Source: an uncultured Granulicatella sp. (GTDB lineage: Bacteria; Bacillota; Bacilli; Lactobacillales; Aerococcaceae). Taken from it: a stretch of 9,096 bases of DNA. Made by a program: the position numbers and the translations under genes. The notes under the pieces were generated by a model, which was not told the origin of the DNA, made no database searches, and saw nothing but the letters and a program-made list of their open reading frames with translations. The stretch lies in contig CALATC010000214.1 in the NCBI GenBank assembly GCA_937891475.1, forward strand, positions 1 to 9,096, given 5' to 3'. Below, piece after piece: positions 1-6,014 of the stretch (positions within the stretch are counted from its first letter, which is position 1; every line of letters starts with the position of its first letter).

Positions 1-26
1 ACACATTTGGTTTGTCTTCTTTGTTT

Positions 27-41
27 AGTTTTCAAAGGTCA
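27..41 (-). promoter_or_regulatory. boxA-like antitermination element of the rrn leader
   Basis: The minus strand reads TGACCTTTGAAAACT, which closely matches the boxA element of Firmicutes rRNA leaders (TGTTCTTTGAAAACT type). In rRNA operons boxA RNA binds NusB/NusE and protects the untranslated transcript from premature termination. It lies about 20 bases downstream of the inferred P2 start. Confidence 0.7.
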
Positions 42-67
42 ACGTCGCTTATCGCAACAACTCCTAT

Positions 68-96
68 ATATTATCATAGGTGTTTTTATCTGTCAA
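68..96 (-). promoter_or_regulatory. rrn promoter P2 (proximal)
   Basis: On the minus strand there is a consensus -35 TTGACA (91-96), a 17-base spacer and a -10 TAATAT (68-73) with an upstream TGA. The likely +1 is the G at 61. The elements lie exactly 95 bp from those of P1, and the CTATGATAA sequence around the -10 is shared with P1. The upstream region (97-120) is rich in A/T tracts. Confidence 0.78.
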
Positions 97-162
97 CAAC
101 TTTTTTCATTTTTTGAAAATTGTTTCAGAGATGCTTTTTGTTGTTTCGCAACAACGTTTAAT

Positions 163-191
163 AATTTATCATAGATAAACTTCATCGTCAA
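163..191 (-). promoter_or_regulatory. rrn promoter P1 (distal)
   Basis: On the minus strand there is a -35 box TTGACG (186-191), a 17-base spacer and a -10 box TAAATT (163-168) preceded by TGA. The sequence upstream of the -35 is a long A/T run (194-220) that would suit an UP element. A G at 155, seven bases after the -10, is a reasonable +1; rRNA promoters of Bacillus relatives commonly start with GTP. Confidence 0.7.
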
Positions 192-208
192 CCTTTTTTT
201 AAAAAATA

Positions 209-217
209 TGATATAAT
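209..217 (+). promoter_or_regulatory. extended -10 promoter of the rsuA-family gene
   Basis: TGATATAAT is a perfect extended -10 (TG-N-TATAAT; hexamer 212-217), 30 bases before the start codon. No good -35 is present; GTCAAC near 187-192 is only a weak match at 19-base spacing. The element sits inside the A/T-rich upstream region of the divergent rrn P1, and its weak -35 overlaps the P1 -35. Confidence 0.62.
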
Positions 218-247
218 TTTTTTCGAGCAATTATTTAGGAGGTTTTT

Positions 248-964
248 ATGCGTCTTGAGCATTTATTGATGAAGCATTTTGATATTTCTCGTAAGCAAAT
301 GAAAAAATTAATTTCTTCCGGGGAAGTTCTTATTGATTCTATTCCTGCAACTCATGTAAGTAACAATGTTGATCCACAAATTCAAGCGATCACAGTACAA
401 GGGTCTCGAATTGAGGACCACTCTCATAAGTATTATTTGTTAAATAAACCTAAAGGTCTTATCTCTGCCACTACTGATCAGCAACTTCCTACAGTTATTG
501 ATTTATTTAAAAAAGAAAATGTAGAAGGTCTCTATCCCATCGGTCGTTTAGATAGAGATACAGAAGGTCTTTTAATCATTACGAATAACGGTCCATTAGG
601 GTATCGATTATTAAATCCTGTTCAGCACATTGAAAAGGATTATTACGTTGAAGTAAACGGACCTTTAGATGATTCTTGTATTCAAAGATTTCACGATGGT
701 ATTGTTTTTCATGATGGGACCATTTGTAAATCTGCTACATTAACTATTCTTGAATCTTCACCTACATTTAGTAAAGCCTCCGTCATTATTTCAGAAGGAA
801 AGTTTCATCAAATTAAAAAAATGTTTTTATGTGTTGGAGTTAAAGTTACTTTTTTAAAAAGAATTCGTTTTGGAGAATTTCTGTTAGATGAATCTCTTTC
901 CCCTGGTGAGTATCGACCTTTCAATTCGTCCGAACTACAACTTTTAAAGCAATATTTTGATTAA
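248..964 (+). CDS. rsuA: RsuA-family 16S rRNA pseudouridine synthase
   Basis: This 238-residue cytoplasmic protein belongs to the RsuA/RluB/RluE/RluF family, which isomerises uridine to pseudouridine in rRNA. Residues 1-50 form an S4 RNA-binding domain. The catalytic domain follows, with NKPKG (66-70), the motif GRLDRDTEGLL (99-109) holding the catalytic aspartate D102, and the C-terminal KFHQIKKMF motif (185-193). The PTVIDLF segment (81-87) and the length resemble RsuA, which modifies U516 of 16S rRNA in E. coli; RluB or RluF activity cannot be excluded by eye. The ATG has AGGAGG at 237-242 with a 5-base spacer, so the start is firm. The gene is monocistronic between its own promoter and a hairpin terminator, and it diverges from the rRNA operon promoters. 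Confidence 0.9.
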   Translation: MRLEHLLMKHFDISRKQMKKLISSGEVLIDSIPATHVSNNVDPQIQAITVQGSRIEDHSHKYYLLNKPKGLISATTDQQLPTVIDLFKKENVEGLYPIGRLDRDTEGLLIITNNGPLGYRLLNPVQHIEKDYYVEVNGPLDDSCIQRFHDGIVFHDGTICKSATLTILESSPTFSKASVIISEGKFHQIKKMFLCVGVKVTFLKRIRFGEFLLDESLSPGEYRPFNSSELQLLKQYFD

Positions 965-967
965 ATG

Positions 968-1003
968 AAAAAAAGCAAGCGATTTTTCTCGCTTGCCTTT
1001 TTT
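968..1003. terminator. bidirectional Rho-independent terminator
   Basis: A perfect 8-bp stem GCAAGCGA/TCGCTTGC (975-982 and 989-996) with a 6-base loop is flanked by seven A on the left and, after one C, six T on the right. It can end transcription of the rsuA-family gene on the plus strand and of the redox operon on the minus strand, whose stop codons lie 3 and 8 bases away from the element. Confidence 0.9.
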
Positions 1004-1011
1004 AGTCTAAG

Positions 1012-2247
1012 TTAGTTACTTGCACTTGAAGTTGCGTCTGCAGCACCATGACTTGGAGTATCTGATGAAGCTCCTGATGTTGCATCTGCACTTCCATGTG
1101 AACCATGTGCTGCTGCAGCTGGAGCATTTCCTCCAACTAAACGTTGACCAGTTGTTTCTAAATACCAATCTAACCATGGTTGGAAGTTAAAGATAATTTC
1201 ATTAATTCCAGCATATGAGCCATCTGGATAATACATAGCTTTATAGTTATGTGTATTAATAACTCCTTCTGGTGTTCCTGGTACAATTGTACGAACATAT
1301 TCTTGATCACCGTTACGTAATACTCCTACAACCCACTCAACATTTTTCATTCTTGCTGGTGGTAATGAAGCATGAACAGTTCCTAATCTGCTACCTGCTT
1401 GAACACGTACACGTTTACCAAACATTGTGCTTGGTTCTTGATGAGCGTTATTGTAATACAAGAATTGGTTGTTATCATCTGCATATGTTAACTCAAATGG
1501 CATTGCTTTTAAGAACATGTCAATTTGGTTAACTGTTAAGATACCGTGGTCTAATTTAACATAAGTGTCTCCAGATACGGCACCTACAATTTCAGCTGCT
1601 TTTTCTACCCAATCTGGATCATCTGGATCAACACCTTGAATAGTAGTTGCAATTGGGTTAGTACAATATAAATCTTCTGGTTCAATTGGTTTTGGTTTTT
1701 TCAATTTAGAAACGACCTCCACATATTTTACGAAGTTATCTAAACAAGATTCTAAGAACTTCACTGTTCCTTCATTAATGATATTTCCGTTTTCATCAAA
1801 TGCTTGTTTTGCTTTTCCTAATAAGAATTCATTCCCTGGTAAAGTATATGCATTTACACCTGGAGCATCTAAAATTTTACGTAAGTGTACTTGCGCACGT
1901 GATGTACCTTGATCGTGGTATGAAGCACCTACAATCATAACTGGTTTATTTTCGAATGGGTGCACTTTAAATGATAACCATTCTAAAACACTTTTTAGTG
2001 ATGCTGTAATTGTATGGTTGTGTTCTGGAGTTGCAATGATAACACCATCAGCACGAGTAATTTTGTTATATAAATAACGCAATTGGAAGCAATCATCCCA
2101 TTTTTCATCTTGATTGAATACTGGAACTTCATCAATTTCAAGAACTTCTAATTCAAATTTTAATTTAAATTCACGTTGAATGAATTGTAATAATTTACGG
2201 TTATATGATAGTTCAGCATTTGAACCTACAATCCCTACAAATTTCAT
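1012..2247 (-). CDS. NAD(P)H-dependent FMN reductase-like protein fused to a PAS-like domain, with a flavinylation-motif tail
   Basis: This is a 411-residue cytosolic protein with no signal peptide or membrane segment. Residues 1-185 are a flavodoxin-like FMN reductase domain: GSN at 8-10, TPEHNHT at 73-79 where the family usually has TPEYN, and KPVMIVGASY at 101-110. After a linker, residues 235-367 resemble the PAS domain of the DUF438 family (Pfam PAS_10), with FELTYADDNNQFLYYN at 251-266 and SLPPARM at 294-300. Residues 372-411 are an Ala/Gly/Ser/His-rich tail holding DATSGAS (388-394) and DATSSAS (404-410). These resemble the ApbE acceptor consensus Dxx(S/T)gA(T/S). The ATG has AGAGGAAA upstream. 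It is the last gene of an operon with a paralogous reductase and apbE. I infer a redox flavoprotein with covalent tail FMN; its electron acceptor is unknown. Confidence 0.85.
   Translation of the reverse strand: MKFVGIVGSNAELSYNRKLLQFIQREFKLKFELEVLEIDEVPVFNQDEKWDDCFQLRYLYNKITRADGVIIATPEHNHTITASLKSVLEWLSFKVHPFENKPVMIVGASYHDQGTSRAQVHLRKILDAPGVNAYTLPGNEFLLGKAKQAFDENGNIINEGTVKFLESCLDNFVKYVEVVSKLKKPKPIEPEDLYCTNPIATTIQGVDPDDPDWVEKAAEIVGAVSGDTYVKLDHGILTVNQIDMFLKAMPFELTYADDNNQFLYYNNAHQEPSTMFGKRVRVQAGSRLGTVHASLPPARMKNVEWVVGVLRNGDQEYVRTIVPGTPEGVINTHNYKAMYYPDGSYAGINEIIFNFQPWLDWYLETTGQRLVGGNAPAAAAHGSHGSADATSGASSDTPSHGAADATSSASN
1015..1098 (-). repeat. 48-bp-period tandem repeat encoding two flavinylation-like motifs
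   Basis: The protein tail consists of one 16-residue unit (384-399, starting HGSADATSGAS) followed by a shorter second copy (400-411, starting HGAADATSSAS). The DNA copies have diverged at many third positions, so the duplication is not recent, yet the D-A-T-S-x-A-S core is kept in both. Ser394 and Ser410 take the position of the Thr/Ser that receives FMN through a phosphoester bond in known ApbE substrates. The second copy has Ser instead of the usual Gly before Ala, so it is the weaker candidate. Confidence 0.7.
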
Positions 2248-2274
2248 AATGTCTTTTCCTCTCTTATTATGATA

Positions 2275-2883
2275 TTAAATATTTTCCCAATCAAAGTTTT
2301 CTGCTTCTTTGTGTAATAAATCTTGAGCACTTCTTAATTTTTGAGTAATTTTCACGAATAAACGGAAATCATCAAATAAAGCATCTAATTTTTTGATTGT
2401 ATCTAAATCGATTAAATCACCTTTTTTATCGAATGCTTGAAGTGAGTGAGATAATAAGAACTCAGATCCTGGCATTACATTTGCTTTTAATTCTGGAGAG
2501 TCCAAAATTTGACGTAATTGTAATTGAGCACGAGAAGAACCTAATGTTCCATAAGATGCTCCTGTAATCATTACAGGTTTATTTAATAATGGATGAATAC
2601 CATATGATAACCATGCTAGTGCGCTCATTAATACAGCTGGAATAGCGTGGTCATATTCTGGAGTACCAATGATTACTCCATCAGCAGCTTCGATTTTAGC
2701 AGCAATTTCTGTTACAAGTTCTGGTACTTGTTTATTTGCTGGTTTGTTGAATAATGGAATATCTTTAATTTCCACTAATTCAATTTCAACTTTATCTGCA
2801 AAATGTTTTTGCATATATTGTAATAAAGTACGGTTTGTAGAACGTTGTGAGTTTGTTCCAACAAGTGCAATAAATTTTGTCAT
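2275..2883 (-). CDS. NAD(P)H-dependent FMN reductase-like flavoprotein
   Basis: This 202-residue single-domain flavodoxin-like protein belongs to the NADPH-dependent FMN reductase (FMN_red) family, whose members move electrons from NAD(P)H through FMN to flavins, quinones, azo dyes or chromate. Visible marks are the phosphate-binding loop GTNSQRSTN (9-17), GTPEYDH (73-79), ALAWLSYGIHP (88-98), KPVMITGASYG (102-112) and PGSEFLL (138-144). It is clearly paralogous to the N-terminal domain of the downstream gene, with matching motifs throughout, which suggests an in-operon duplication followed by fusion. The ATG has AGAAAGGAA upstream. It lies 26 bases after apbE and 27 bases before the fused reductase. 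Its substrate cannot be told; it may pair with the fused protein as a heterodimer, which is inference. Confidence 0.87.
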   Translation of the reverse strand: MTKFIALVGTNSQRSTNRTLLQYMQKHFADKVEIELVEIKDIPLFNKPANKQVPELVTEIAAKIEAADGVIIGTPEYDHAIPAVLMSALAWLSYGIHPLLNKPVMITGASYGTLGSSRAQLQLRQILDSPELKANVMPGSEFLLSHSLQAFDKKGDLIDLDTIKKLDALFDDFRLFVKITQKLRSAQDLLHKEAENFDWENI

Positions 2884-2909
2884 AATAATTCCTTTCTATA
2901 CATCTCTGA

Positions 2910-3830
2910 TTAAACGAATTGAATTCCAGATGTATACATCATTTTTTGATTTTTTGTAATCACAAATGCTTCCAGTCCAGGTTGTTGTTCGATTTCTTCG
3001 ATATTGTCATATGGATTTTGTCCAAACAAACGTGTCGTCCATATTTCGCAATCTACTGATTTTTCAGCTACAATTGTAATGCTTGCAACTTCTGTTTCCA
3101 TTGGATATCCTGTTTTTCTATCAAAAATGTGATGATAGGTTTTTCCATCTACTACCAATTGACGTTCATAAATCCCTGAAGTTACAACAGACGCATCCGA
3201 CACAGCAATAACTGCAACATGCTCGCCTCTATCTAATATAGGATTTTGAATTCCAATTCTCCAAGGTCTTTGAAAAGTTGGATTTTCTCCAATCGTAAGA
3301 ATATTTCCACCTAAATCAATAATCCCTGATTGAACACCTTGTTCTACCAAAAATTGTTTTAATTTATCAGCGATATATCCTTTTGCTAAAGCTCCCAAAT
3401 CGATTCTCATTCCAACTTTGGATAAATACACTTCCTGTTTTGAGTCATCTAATATAATGTCCTCAGGATTCGTTATTTGTAATAAAGTTTGAATCTCTTC
3501 TTTTGAAGGAAGTTTAGCATCTGAAAAACCAATTCTCCACGTTTGAACTAATGGTCCAATCGCAATATTGAGATGACTATTCGTTGCAATACTATGTTTC
3601 TTTCCTAACGCAATTAATTCAAATAATTCTGGATGAACTCGAACTGCTTTCTTTCCAGCTTGTAAATTAATCGCCATTAGTTCTGAATCAGCATCATTTG
3701 CACTAAAACGATTTTTATAAAGGTGCAACAGTTGCTCACTCTGTAACAATAAATTCTGTTCGTCCTCATGGAAAATCGTTAATATAATAGACGCCCCCAT
3801 TAATCGAAGACTGTGACTAACACTTTGCAA
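2910..3830 (-). CDS. apbE: FAD:protein FMN transferase (ApbE family), cytosolic form
   Basis: The enzyme attaches FMN from FAD covalently to a Thr or Ser of target flavoproteins in a Mg2+-dependent reaction. Family motifs are numbered from an in-frame ATG at 3854: LMGASI (18-23), FSANDADSELMAIN (50-63), GPLVQTWRIGF (100-110), IDLGALAKGYIAD (151-163), IIDLGGNI (178-185), TSGIYER (225-231), HHIFDRKTGYP (241-251) and D268 with T273/T274 near the metal site. There is no signal peptide or lipobox, unlike exported ApbE/FmnB proteins, so it should act in the cytosol. I prefer the TTG start at 3830 (306 residues), because AGGAAAGAGG lies just upstream and the inferred transcription start falls at or next to the ATG at 3854; the longer 314-residue form is the alternative. 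It is the first gene of the redox operon, and the last gene encodes a plausible substrate. Confidence 0.92.
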   Translation of the reverse strand: MQSVSHSLRLMGASIILTIFHEDEQNLLLQSEQLLHLYKNRFSANDADSELMAINLQAGKKAVRVHPELFELIALGKKHSIATNSHLNIAIGPLVQTWRIGFSDAKLPSKEEIQTLLQITNPEDIILDDSKQEVYLSKVGMRIDLGALAKGYIADKLKQFLVEQGVQSGIIDLGGNILTIGENPTFQRPWRIGIQNPILDRGEHVAVIAVSDASVVTSGIYERQLVVDGKTYHHIFDRKTGYPMETEVASITIVAEKSVDCEIWTTRLFGQNPYDNIEEIEQQPGLEAFVITKNQKMMYTSGIQFV

Positions 3831-3862
3831 ACAATTTCCTCTTTCCTTTTGCATTTACCACT

Positions 3863-3891
3863 AATATACCAAAACAATGGAGTTTTCTCAA
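3863..3891 (-). promoter_or_regulatory. sigma-A-type promoter of the apbE redox operon
   Basis: On the minus strand there is TTGAGA (3886-3891), a 17-base spacer and TATATT (3863-3868). Transcription should begin near 3855-3856, only one or two bases before the ATG at 3854. A short AGCT-AAAT-AGCT palindrome lies just upstream of the -35 (about 3892-3903), but nothing identifies it as an operator. Confidence 0.7.
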
Positions 3892-3968
3892 GCTATTTAG
3901 CTCATTGACTCACATTGCTTCAAATAAAATAAGTACACATTTTCACAGCTGTTCCTCTAACTAAACAG

Positions 3969-4011
3969 AAAAACACCGCTATCGACAGTCCTTCAACTAT
4001 CAATAACGGCG
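3969..4011 (-). terminator. Rho-independent terminator of the acyltransferase gene
   Basis: A 16-bp stem (3974-3989 with 3996-4011) and 6-base loop are followed on the minus strand by TTTTT (3969-3973). Several pairs are G-U wobbles only in the minus-strand RNA; in the plus-strand RNA they become C-A mismatches, so the hairpin works in one direction. It begins 7 bases after the stop codon. Confidence 0.85.
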
Positions 4012-4018
4012 CTACTCT

Positions 4019-5854
4019 TTATTCATTCATTTTAGTTTGAGTAATAGAATCTAATAAATACTCTGCAAATTCTTCCGCTCCTTGATTGTTCGGATGAATC
4101 TTATCTTCATAGAACCATTCAGCATGATTTTTTGCTAATTCATACCAATCAATAATATGTACATTTGCATGACGAGTTTTCGCTTCATGCAATTGTTGAT
4201 TCACTTCATTATTCCATTTCACTGGAGCAAATATTGTCACAAAGTATAACTCTCGGTCTTCTCCAAGAATACGAATATATTCATCTATTTGTTTTTGAGA
4301 AAAAGTACCATTCGTTCCTAGGACAGTTACAACTCTATTTGCCATTTTCCCTTTAGAAATTAAGTCTTGTAAAGTTGCCGAACTAGAATATAATTGTCTT
4401 CCAATTTTTCCATCGATAATAGCTTTAGGGAATAATTCTTGAACTTTATCTGCTGCTGCTAATAAAATCGAATCCCCTACAAATGTTACTGGCTCTTGAG
4501 CAACTTGTTCTTTTAATTCAATTTCTTTATTTGGATCTACTGTCGTACTTTCTTCCTGAGTTGTTTGTTCAATCAGTTCTTGGTTACGTTTAATCACACT
4601 TTCTAATTGCTGTGCAACTAAATTGGTTTCCGTCGAGGATTGGAAAAATCCAACAAATGCTAATCCAATTAAAATAATATAAGTAAACGAAAAGGCCATT
4701 CCCATTATTTTTTTAACTGGAGGTAACTCCTTCACCGTAAAATGATGAATACTCATCAAACTAAATGATTGTCCAAAAGGCACCAACCATTTTTTCGTTT
4801 CAAATACTTTATAAGTAATTTCAGCTAACACTACTATACATAGCATTTGAGCAACTAAAAATATAAGATTTGATTCTTCACCACTTAGGAAATAAGGCGC
4901 AAACATATGCACAGGATAAAACCATAAATAATAAGAGAAACTTCTTCTTCCAAAGATTGTAAATCCTCTAAAACGTAAGAAATAATTTAATACAGAATTT
5001 TCATACAAGATACTCCATAAAAATACAATAGAAACAATCGAAAATAATTGCATTCCATATAAGTAAGTTTCATCTTGGACACCATTAAAACTTAATGCCA
5101 TCCATCCCATTAAAAAAAGACTAACGAAGCCTAGCACTTGGACGACTAATGAAGCAGATTTACTCCTAGGTAAAGGAAGGGATAATTGCCCTTCTGTAAA
5201 ATAACTTAAAACTCCACCTAATAAAAACGAAAAAATTCTAGTAGAAATCGCATAGTATATATACGAAGGGTCTTTTTGTATCACATACATCACAGTCATT
5301 AACACTGCTGAAAGAATACTAAGAATCAATAAGACTAAACTTTCCTGCATACGCAATAAGTTTAAACGGTTAAATAGTTTTCGAATTCCTACAGAGATTA
5401 GCATTAATTGTAAATAAAGAGATACATACCATAAATGAACAAGTGGACTTGGATTAATCGATTGTACAAAGTAAGATTGTTGATTAATAATTTGATAGTA
5501 ATTATTGAAAAATACTAACGACGATAATGACATCATTCGAATATTTTTTAACTGTTCCGGTAATGCAATAAATAAAAATGCAACCGTCCCAATAATCATA
5601 AACAACATTGGAAGCCATAATCGAGATAGTTTTGATGACAGATGCCATTCTACTGGTTTTTTATGGAATAAATGCTTATTATCTCGAAAGGCTAAGTAAC
5701 CACCGATTACAAAGAATGCATTTACCGCAAAAAAACCACCTGGCAAATAATTTTGAAAATAATAATATCCTATAATTGCAAGAATCATCATCCCTTTAAA
5801 ACCATCAAGGGCTGCTACACGTTTATATTTAGAATTTTTTTGAGATTCTTGCAT
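4019..5854 (-). CDS. OatA-like membrane acyltransferase with extracytoplasmic SGNH domain
   Basis: The N-terminal part is a multi-spanning acyltransferase-3 domain (about ten hydrophobic segments) and the C-terminal part is an SGNH esterase-like domain outside the cell. Such proteins transfer O-acetyl groups to peptidoglycan (OatA) or other envelope polymers; the acceptor here is unknown. Numbered from the most upstream in-frame TTG (5971), the membrane part covers residues 52-445, then a charged linker (450-492), then SGNH blocks GDS (499-501, nucleophile S501), GTNG (552-555) and DKIHPN (623-628, D623/H626). The conserved His and Asp of the usual first-helix region (YHF...GVD) are Tyr71 and Asn84. 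I choose the ATG at 5854 (codon 40, 611 residues) because a strong promoter lies inside the upstream extension. GTG at 5872 is a fair alternative; the TTG at 5971 lacks a ribosome binding site. Confidence 0.85.
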   Translation of the reverse strand: MQESQKNSKYKRVAALDGFKGMMILAIIGYYYFQNYLPGGFFAVNAFFVIGGYLAFRDNKHLFHKKPVEWHLSSKLSRLWLPMLFMIIGTVAFLFIALPEQLKNIRMMSLSSLVFFNNYYQIINQQSYFVQSINPSPLVHLWYVSLYLQLMLISVGIRKLFNRLNLLRMQESLVLLILSILSAVLMTVMYVIQKDPSYIYYAISTRIFSFLLGGVLSYFTEGQLSLPLPRSKSASLVVQVLGFVSLFLMGWMALSFNGVQDETYLYGMQLFSIVSIVFLWSILYENSVLNYFLRFRGFTIFGRRSFSYYLWFYPVHMFAPYFLSGEESNLIFLVAQMLCIVVLAEITYKVFETKKWLVPFGQSFSLMSIHHFTVKELPPVKKIMGMAFSFTYIILIGLAFVGFFQSSTETNLVAQQLESVIKRNQELIEQTTQEESTTVDPNKEIELKEQVAQEPVTFVGDSILLAAADKVQELFPKAIIDGKIGRQLYSSSATLQDLISKGKMANRVVTVLGTNGTFSQKQIDEYIRILGEDRELYFVTIFAPVKWNNEVNQQLHEAKTRHANVHIIDWYELAKNHAEWFYEDKIHPNNQGAEEFAEYLLDSITQTKMNE

Positions 5855-5886
5855 CACATTTTGTTGAGCCACGTGAATTTTTCCAT
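5854..5886 (-). CDS. possible 10-codon leader ORF before the acyltransferase
   Basis: An ATG at 5886 opens a 10-residue frame (MEKFTWLNKM) whose TGA overlaps the acyltransferase ATG in the arrangement TGATG, which often marks translational coupling. Its own ribosome binding site is poor: AAAGG touches the ATG, and GGAGAGG is about 15 bases upstream and may lie at the very 5' end of the RNA. It depends on the promoter at 5909-5937 and the ATG start at 5854 being correct. It could be chance. Confidence 0.25.
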   Translation of the reverse strand: MEKFTWLNKM

Positions 5887-5908
5887 CCTTTAATTTGTTG
5901 TCCTCTCC

Positions 5909-5937
5909 ATTATATTCTCTGGAAAATTTCCCGTCAA
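5909..5937 (-). promoter_or_regulatory. sigma-A-type promoter of the acyltransferase gene
   Basis: On the minus strand there is TTGACG (5932-5937), a 17-base spacer and a perfect TATAAT (5909-5914). The start should fall near 5901-5903. It lies inside the longest open frame of the acyltransferase, so the first ~23 codons of that frame would not be transcribed from it. The terminator just upstream separates it from the yjdM operon, which is consistent with a separate transcription unit. Confidence 0.75.
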
Positions 5938-5976
5938 ACCTCTTTTGAAATATTTTTAAGATTTTTAACAAATCAT

Positions 5977-6006
5977 AAAAGAGCTGAGGATTTCTCCTCA
6001 GCTCTT
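5977..6006 (-). terminator. Rho-independent terminator of the trhP1-trhP2-yjdM operon
   Basis: A perfect stem AAGAGCTGAGGA (5979-5990) with its complement (5995-6006) and a 4-base loop is followed on the minus strand by TTTT (counting the last paired bases). It starts 8 bases after the yjdM stop codon. Confidence 0.88.
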
Positions 6007-6014
6007 CTAATGAA

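Larger units (their letters stand above)
1..155 (-). other. 5' leader of a ribosomal RNA operon (16S gene lies left of the window)
   Basis: Read on the minus strand, this stretch looks like the leader of a Firmicutes rRNA operon: two strong promoters, then a boxA-like element, then an ACAAACCAAATGTGT-type stretch that runs off the window. The 16S gene itself is not visible, so the assignment rests on the leader signature. A perfect 6-bp inverted repeat with a TCGC loop lies at 140-155 and would sit at the very 5' end of transcripts from the distal promoter. A weaker wobble-containing hairpin can form at about 45-59, early in transcripts from the proximal promoter. Both transcripts would begin with the same GTTGTTGCGA sequence. 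An ordinary tRNA or 23S-proximal spacer is the alternative, but the tandem promoters favour an operon start. Confidence 0.72.

Noticed and set aside
1012..1140. Frameshifted or read-through C-terminus explaining the low-complexity tail
   Set aside because: The tail is in frame, ends directly before a terminator, and its 16-residue repeat with conserved motif cores argues for a real coding sequence.
2669..2959. Plus-strand open frame of 96 codons opposite the FMN reductase gene
   Set aside because: It is antisense to a clearly conserved gene, lacks a ribosome binding site and has no recognisable protein features. The same holds for the other plus-strand frames at 1272-1532, 4165-4356, 5505-5699, 6082-6267, 7408-7710, 7445-7660 and 8401-8604, and for the minus-strand frames 6986-7186 and 7882-8073.
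2910..3854. Extracellular electron transfer (EET) locus
   Set aside because: ApbE and the reductases lack signal peptides, and no Ndh2, EetA/B, PplA or demethylmenaquinone genes are in the window. A cytosolic redox role fits better.
3920..3950. Possible Rex or CRP/FNR-type operator (TGTGAAAATGTG on the minus strand) upstream of the redox operon
   Set aside because: Only one half-site resembles the consensus; the second half does not form the required inverted repeat.
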